Shown here: in pieces, positions 5,970 through 8,984 of the stretch
Numbering within the stretch: the first letter of the stretch is position 1
Layout: each line of letters begins with the position of its first letter
Source of the DNA: Methyloceanibacter sp.
GTDB lineage: Bacteria; Pseudomonadota; Alphaproteobacteria; Rhizobiales; Methyloligellaceae
Assembly: GCA_025449615.1 (NCBI GenBank)
Contig: JANWJA010000006.1
Span: forward strand, 1 to 8,984
Direction: 5' to 3'
Length of the DNA: 8,984 nucleotides
Program-made: the position numbers and the translations under genes
Notes under the pieces: generated by a model
Told to the model about the DNA's origin: nothing
What the model saw: the letters and a program-made list of their open reading frames with translations, nothing else
The model's database searches: none

Positions 5970-7349
5970 ATGGACGCGCTCGACCCACTTCTGCTTTCGC
6001 GCATCCAGTTCGCCTTCACCATCTCGTTTCACATTCTTTTCCCGTCCTTCACCATCGGACTCGCTGCCTGGCTCGCCGTGCTGGAGGCACTGTGGCTGAA
6101 GACCGGCAAAGCGGTCTACATGGAGCTCGCGCGGCATTGGACCAAGATCTTCGCCGTCTCCTTCGGCATGGGCGTCGTCTCCGGTCTCGTTCTGTCTTAC
6201 GAATTCGGCACCAATTGGAGCGAGTTCTCGCGGCTCGGCGGCAATGTCATCGGCCCATTGATGGCCTATGAAGTGCTCACCGCCTTCTTTCTCGAAGCGG
6301 GCTTCCTCGGCATCATGTTGTTCGGCTGGAATCGCGTGCCGCGCGCGGTGCATTTCGTCGCGAGCCTGATGGTCGCGAGCGGCACGCTGATCTCCGCGTT
6401 CTGGATTCTCGCCGCCAATAGTTGGATGCAGACCCCGACCGGTCATGTGATGGGCAGCGACGGCGTGCTCCATGTCGCCAGCTGGTACCAGGTGATCTTC
6501 AATCCCTCCTTCCCCTATCGCTTCTCGCACATGGTGGCCGCGGCCTATCTCACCACCGCCTTCATGGTTGGCGGCATCGGCGCCTGGTACATTTTGCGCG
6601 ACCGCAACATCGCCCATGGCCGTATCATGCTCGGCATGGGCTTGAGCCTGATCGTCTGGCTCGCGCCGCTGCAGCTCCTCCTCGGCGACATGCACGGGCT
6701 CAATTCGCTTAAATATCAACCCGCCAAGATCGCCGCGCTGGAAGCACATTGGAATACGGGGACCGAAGTGCCGCTGATCCTGTTCGCGCTTCCCGACCCC
6801 AAGGCCGAGACCAATCATTTCGAGATCGCGATCCCAAGGCTTGGCAGCCTGATCCTCACCCATGACTGGAACGGCGAGATCAAAGGCTTGAAATCGTTTT
6901 TGCCGGAAGACCGACCAAACCCGATCATCCCCTTTTTCGCCTTCCGCATCATGGTCGGCATCGGCATGATCATGATCGCGCTGGGGCTGACCGGCGCCGT
7001 GCTCTGGTTCCGCGGCGGCCTCTATACCAACCGCTTATTCCTGAAGGCGATGCAATTCGCCGCCCCGCTCGGCTTCCTCGCCGTGCTGTCCGGCTGGTTC
7101 GTCGCGGAGGTCGGCCGCCAGCCTTGGACCGTCTACGGTCTGTTGCGCACCGCGGACTCCGTCTCGCCGGTACCCGGCGGCAGCGTATTCTTCTCACTGG
7201 CGCTGTTCGTGCTCGCTTATGGCGTCGTGTTCGGCGCCGGCGTCTATTACATCGCCAAGCTGGTGCGTGCCGGGCCTGACGCAACCCCGCCGATCGGCGC
7301 CGGAGGCGATGCATCGCGAAGGCCGATGGAGGCGGCGGGCAATCCATGA
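5970..7349 (+). CDS. cydA: Cytochrome bd-type quinol oxidase subunit I, short Q-loop (CioA-like)
   Basis: Subunit I carries haems b558, b595 and d and the quinol site of the terminal oxidase in the inner membrane, reducing oxygen to water without proton pumping. Landmarks of the family are present, with E. coli counterparts in parentheses: H21 (H19), E101 and E109 (E99, E107) in AYEVLTAFFLEAG, H187 (H186), K253 and E258 (K252, E257) in the Q-loop start, M328 (M393) in FRIMVGIG, and E380 in VAEVGRQPW (E445). At 459 residues it is about 60 shorter than E. coli CydA. The loss lies in the C-terminal part of the Q-loop, which is the mark of the cyanide-insensitive oxidase (CIO) class. The ATG at 5970 has GGAGG 9 nt upstream; a nearer ATG at 5962 is out of frame. 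The gene overlaps cydB by ATGA. Confidence 0.96.
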   Translation: MDALDPLLLSRIQFAFTISFHILFPSFTIGLAAWLAVLEALWLKTGKAVYMELARHWTKIFAVSFGMGVVSGLVLSYEFGTNWSEFSRLGGNVIGPLMAYEVLTAFFLEAGFLGIMLFGWNRVPRAVHFVASLMVASGTLISAFWILAANSWMQTPTGHVMGSDGVLHVASWYQVIFNPSFPYRFSHMVAAAYLTTAFMVGGIGAWYILRDRNIAHGRIMLGMGLSLIVWLAPLQLLLGDMHGLNSLKYQPAKIAALEAHWNTGTEVPLILFALPDPKAETNHFEIAIPRLGSLILTHDWNGEIKGLKSFLPEDRPNPIIPFFAFRIMVGIGMIMIALGLTGAVLWFRGGLYTNRLFLKAMQFAAPLGFLAVLSGWFVAEVGRQPWTVYGLLRTADSVSPVPGGSVFFSLALFVLAYGVVFGAGVYYIAKLVRAGPDATPPIGAGGDASRRPMEAAGNP

Positions 7350-8356
7350 CCGAATATCTCCCCATCCTGCTGCCGATGATCTGGGCGTCGATCCTGGCGC
7401 TCGCGGTATTTCTCTACGTGCTGCTCGGCGGCTACGATCTCGGCCTTGGCGTGCTGTTCCCGCTCGCGCCCTCGCATAAAGATCGCGACGCCATGATGAA
7501 CTCGGTGGCGCCGTTCTGGGACGGCAACGAGACTTGGCTCGTGATGGGCGGCGGCGGCCTGCTTGCGGCCTTTCCCCTCGCCTATTCCGTGATGCTCCCT
7601 GCGCTCTACATCCCGCTCATTCTCATGCTGATCGGGCTGATCCTGCGCGGCGTCGCCTTCGAGTTCCGCTTCAAGTCGGAGCGCTATCGCTATCTGTGGG
7701 ATCTCGCCTTCGCCGGCGGTTCGATCACCGCCGCCTTGATGCAGGGCGTGGTCATGGGCGCCTTCATTCAGGGTTTCAAGGTCGTCGACAACAAGTTCGC
7801 CGGCGGCGCCTTCGATTGGCTGACGCCATTCTCGGTGGTCACCGCGCTCGCGCTGCTCTCAGGCTACGTTCTGCTCTCCGCAGGCTGGCTGATCATGAAA
7901 GGCGACGACGATTTGCGCGACTGGGCCTATCGCGTGGCGCGGAAAGCGCTCGTCGTGCTCGCGGCCTTCATTCTGATCTTCAGCGTCTGGACCCCGTTCC
8001 TGCATCCCGAGATCGCCGCGCGCTGGTTCAAGCCGGCGCATATGGTGATGCTCTCGCCCGTGCCGCTGATCACGGCAGTGTCCGTCATAGCACTCTGGCT
8101 CGCGCTTGATCGCCGCTACCGCTACGCGCCCTTCCTGCTCGGTGTCCTGATCTTTCTGCTCTGCTACACGGGACTCGCCGTCAGCCTGTTCCCCTTCATC
8201 ATCCCGCCCGACATCTCCATCTGGAAAGCTGCCGCCGCGCCCGAATCCCAACTCTTTATGTTGTATGGCGCGGTGCCGCTCTTACCGATCATTCTCGGCT
8301 ACACTGCCTACTCCTATTATGTGTTCTGGCAGGTCGGCGATGAGGGTTATCACTGA
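7346..8356 (+). CDS. cydB: Cytochrome bd-type quinol oxidase subunit II (CioB-like)
   Basis: This 336-residue integral membrane partner of CydA has nine or so hydrophobic segments. Family signatures are LGGYDLGLGVL (27-37), FWDGNETWLV (57-66), FPLAYSVMLPALYIPLILML (76-95), LRGVAFEFRFK (100-110) and a conserved end, YTAYSYYVFWQV. The length is normal for the CIO class, somewhat shorter than E. coli CydB. Its ATG overlaps the cydA stop as ATGA, so translation is probably coupled. No third small subunit gene (CydX, or the short DUF2474-type membrane peptide common behind CIO genes) is seen in the 110 nt that follow. cydDC, needed for assembly in E. coli, is not in the window. Confidence 0.96.
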   Translation: MTEYLPILLPMIWASILALAVFLYVLLGGYDLGLGVLFPLAPSHKDRDAMMNSVAPFWDGNETWLVMGGGGLLAAFPLAYSVMLPALYIPLILMLIGLILRGVAFEFRFKSERYRYLWDLAFAGGSITAALMQGVVMGAFIQGFKVVDNKFAGGAFDWLTPFSVVTALALLSGYVLLSAGWLIMKGDDDLRDWAYRVARKALVVLAAFILIFSVWTPFLHPEIAARWFKPAHMVMLSPVPLITAVSVIALWLALDRRYRYAPFLLGVLIFLLCYTGLAVSLFPFIIPPDISIWKAAAAPESQLFMLYGAVPLLPIILGYTAYSYYVFWQVGDEGYH

Positions 8357-8384
8357 GCCGGTAGGCATTGCCGGCCGCTGCGAA

Positions 8385-8402
8385 GATTGATCTAGATCAA
8401 TC
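8385..8402. promoter_or_regulatory. FNR/FixK-type activator box upstream of lipoprotein gene
   Basis: GATTGATCTAGATCAATC is an 18-bp perfect palindrome whose core TTGAT-CTAG-ATCAA (8387-8400) matches the FNR/Anr/FixK consensus TTGAT-N4-ATCAA at every fixed base. It starts 28 nt after the cydB stop and is centred about 73 nt before the lipoprotein ATG. An AT-containing stretch TTATAGGGATA (8418-8428) could hold the -10 element, which would put the box near -37 to -41, the usual activating position. The downstream gene is therefore predicted to be induced at low oxygen. Confidence 0.8.
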
Positions 8403-8466
8403 CCCACAGCACGGCCCTTATAGGGATAGACGCACAAGCAACCCACCAGCCAATTGGAGAAATGAG

Positions 8467-8727
8467 ATGCGCAGCGTTTTGATATTTCTACTTTGCTCAA
8501 CGCTGCTGGCAGGTTGCGACAAGCTTGCGTCCAAGCCGGCATCGCTGGACGAGATCGCCAAGGTCGTCGAGGCTCTGCGCACCGCAGGGTGCACCGGCCT
8601 CAAAAAGCTAGAGGTTGAGTCCGACGAATACGAAGTGGGCGGCGTGGTCTGCGCCGAAGGCGAGAGCTACGACGTCAAGCTCGACAAGAGCTTCAACATC
8701 ATTTCCAAGCGAAAGGACCATTTATAG
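8467..8727 (+). CDS. Small PepSY-like lipoprotein
   Basis: The 86-residue protein has a short signal peptide ending in the lipobox LAGC, so C17 should be lipidated and the protein anchored in a membrane facing the periplasm. The mature part (DKLASKPASLDEIAKVVEAL onward) has one helix and then a pattern like a PepSY unit: a helix, GCTGLKKLEVESDEYEVGGVV, then a strand EGESYDVKLDKSFNIISKRKD. The last part resembles the typical PepSY ending, in which a residue pair describing a strand leads to a K/R-x-D tail. Two further cysteines, C42 and C62, could form a disulfide. GGAG lies 7 nt before the ATG at 8467; the frame opens upstream, but a start there would remove the signal peptide from the N-terminus. 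It is separate from cydB (110 nt) and has its own FNR/FixK box. The function is unknown. Confidence 0.8.
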   Translation: MRSVLIFLLCSTLLAGCDKLASKPASLDEIAKVVEALRTAGCTGLKKLEVESDEYEVGGVVCAEGESYDVKLDKSFNIISKRKDHL

Positions 8728-8837
8728 GGCCAGGTACCGGGGCGCAAATTTGACGCAGCGCCGAACAGCTCAAACAACGAACAATCTGCTATGTCTCCGA
8801 ACCGGCTAGCCTGACGGGCGCGGTACGGAATTCCAGG

Positions 8838-8984
8838 ATGGCAAACGGCGCAAGCCTTGGCGCGAGCAAAGTCCCCGAGGTCACGCTCGGATTTTGGATC
8901 ATCAAGATCCTCGCAACAACGCTTGGCGAGACAGCCGGCGACACCGTCACCATGACGATGGACCTGGGCTACCTTGCCGGCACG
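8838..8984 (+). CDS. Membrane protein resembling COG4705, N-terminal part only
   Basis: Forty-nine residues are visible from the ATG to the right edge with no stop. After a short N-terminus (MANGASLGAS) comes KVPEVTLGFWIIKILATTLG, then ETAGDTVTMTMDLGYLAGT. This K-V-P-E-x-T-x-x-F-W-I-I-K-I-L start, followed by an acidic G-E-T-x-G-D turn and a second hydrophobic stretch, is what I recall for the uncharacterised membrane-anchored proteins of COG4705, which have several transmembrane helices. The role of that group is not well established. The ribosome binding site is poor (GGAA 7 nt before the ATG, or AGG directly before it). The gene follows the lipoprotein by 110 nt on the same strand. Identification rests on the N-terminus alone. 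Confidence 0.7.
   Translation, partial: MANGASLGASKVPEVTLGFWIIKILATTLGETAGDTVTMTMDLGYLAGT

Noticed and set aside
5961..6863. A 300-codon open frame on the minus strand across cydA
   Set aside because: It is antisense to an unmistakable cydA, its product is low-complexity and charged (many Glu, His, Arg, Gly) with no domain, and such frames are common opposite GC-rich genes.
8357..8375. Inverted repeat GCCGG-N9-CCGGC directly after cydB
   Set aside because: Short stem, long loop and no T-run; a terminator here is possible but not supported.
8750..8778. TTGACG as a -35 element for the last gene
   Set aside because: No acceptable -10 hexamer lies 16-18 bp downstream.

Overview
The window looks like chromosomal DNA of a GC-rich alphaproteobacterium, most likely of the Hyphomicrobiales (rhizobial) type. 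The basis is the IspG sequence, which reads like rhizobial homologues, the ZnuABC proteins with a neighbouring Fur-family regulator, a cytochrome bd oxidase of the cyanide-insensitive class, and a perfect FNR/FixK-type palindrome. No mobile element, CRISPR array, tRNA or rRNA was seen, and coding density is high: no stretch over 300 bases lacks a gene.

Left half (1-4550, all minus strand). Read in transcription order, this is one tightly packed cluster: a Zur-like Fur-family repressor, an unannotated 50-residue His-rich membrane miniprotein that begins with TTG, the ATPase (ZnuC-like), the permease (ZnuB-like) and the substrate-binding protein (ZnuA-like) of a zinc/manganese ABC importer, then a VanZ-like membrane protein, and finally ispG of the MEP isoprenoid pathway, which runs off the left edge. 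Junctions are 16 nt, two ATGA overlaps, 17 nt, 16 nt and about 30-50 nt, so one transcript is plausible. In front of zur lies a good promoter whose -10 hexamer sits inside an inverted repeat resembling a Zur box, with so little room before the ATG that the message should be leaderless or nearly so.

Right half (4703-8984, all plus strand). A secreted or periplasmic monohaem cytochrome c with a long low-complexity linker diverges from zur. It is followed by a stand-alone macro-domain ADP-ribose hydrolase, then cydA-cydB (overlapping by ATGA), encoding a short-Q-loop quinol oxidase. Directly after cydB lies an 18-bp perfect palindrome with the FNR/FixK consensus core, placed to activate a small PepSY-like lipoprotein gene. 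The window ends inside a gene for a membrane protein resembling the uncharacterised COG4705 group.

How it fits together: the left cluster is a zinc-starvation uptake locus with housekeeping genes attached behind it. The right half is mainly respiratory (cytochrome c, bd oxidase) with an oxygen-responsive site. The most novel-looking item is the His-rich miniprotein between zur and the transporter. The leaderless, operator-overlapped zur promoter and the oxygen-regulated lipoprotein behind cydAB come next. Nothing here looks like a wholly new defence or mobile system.
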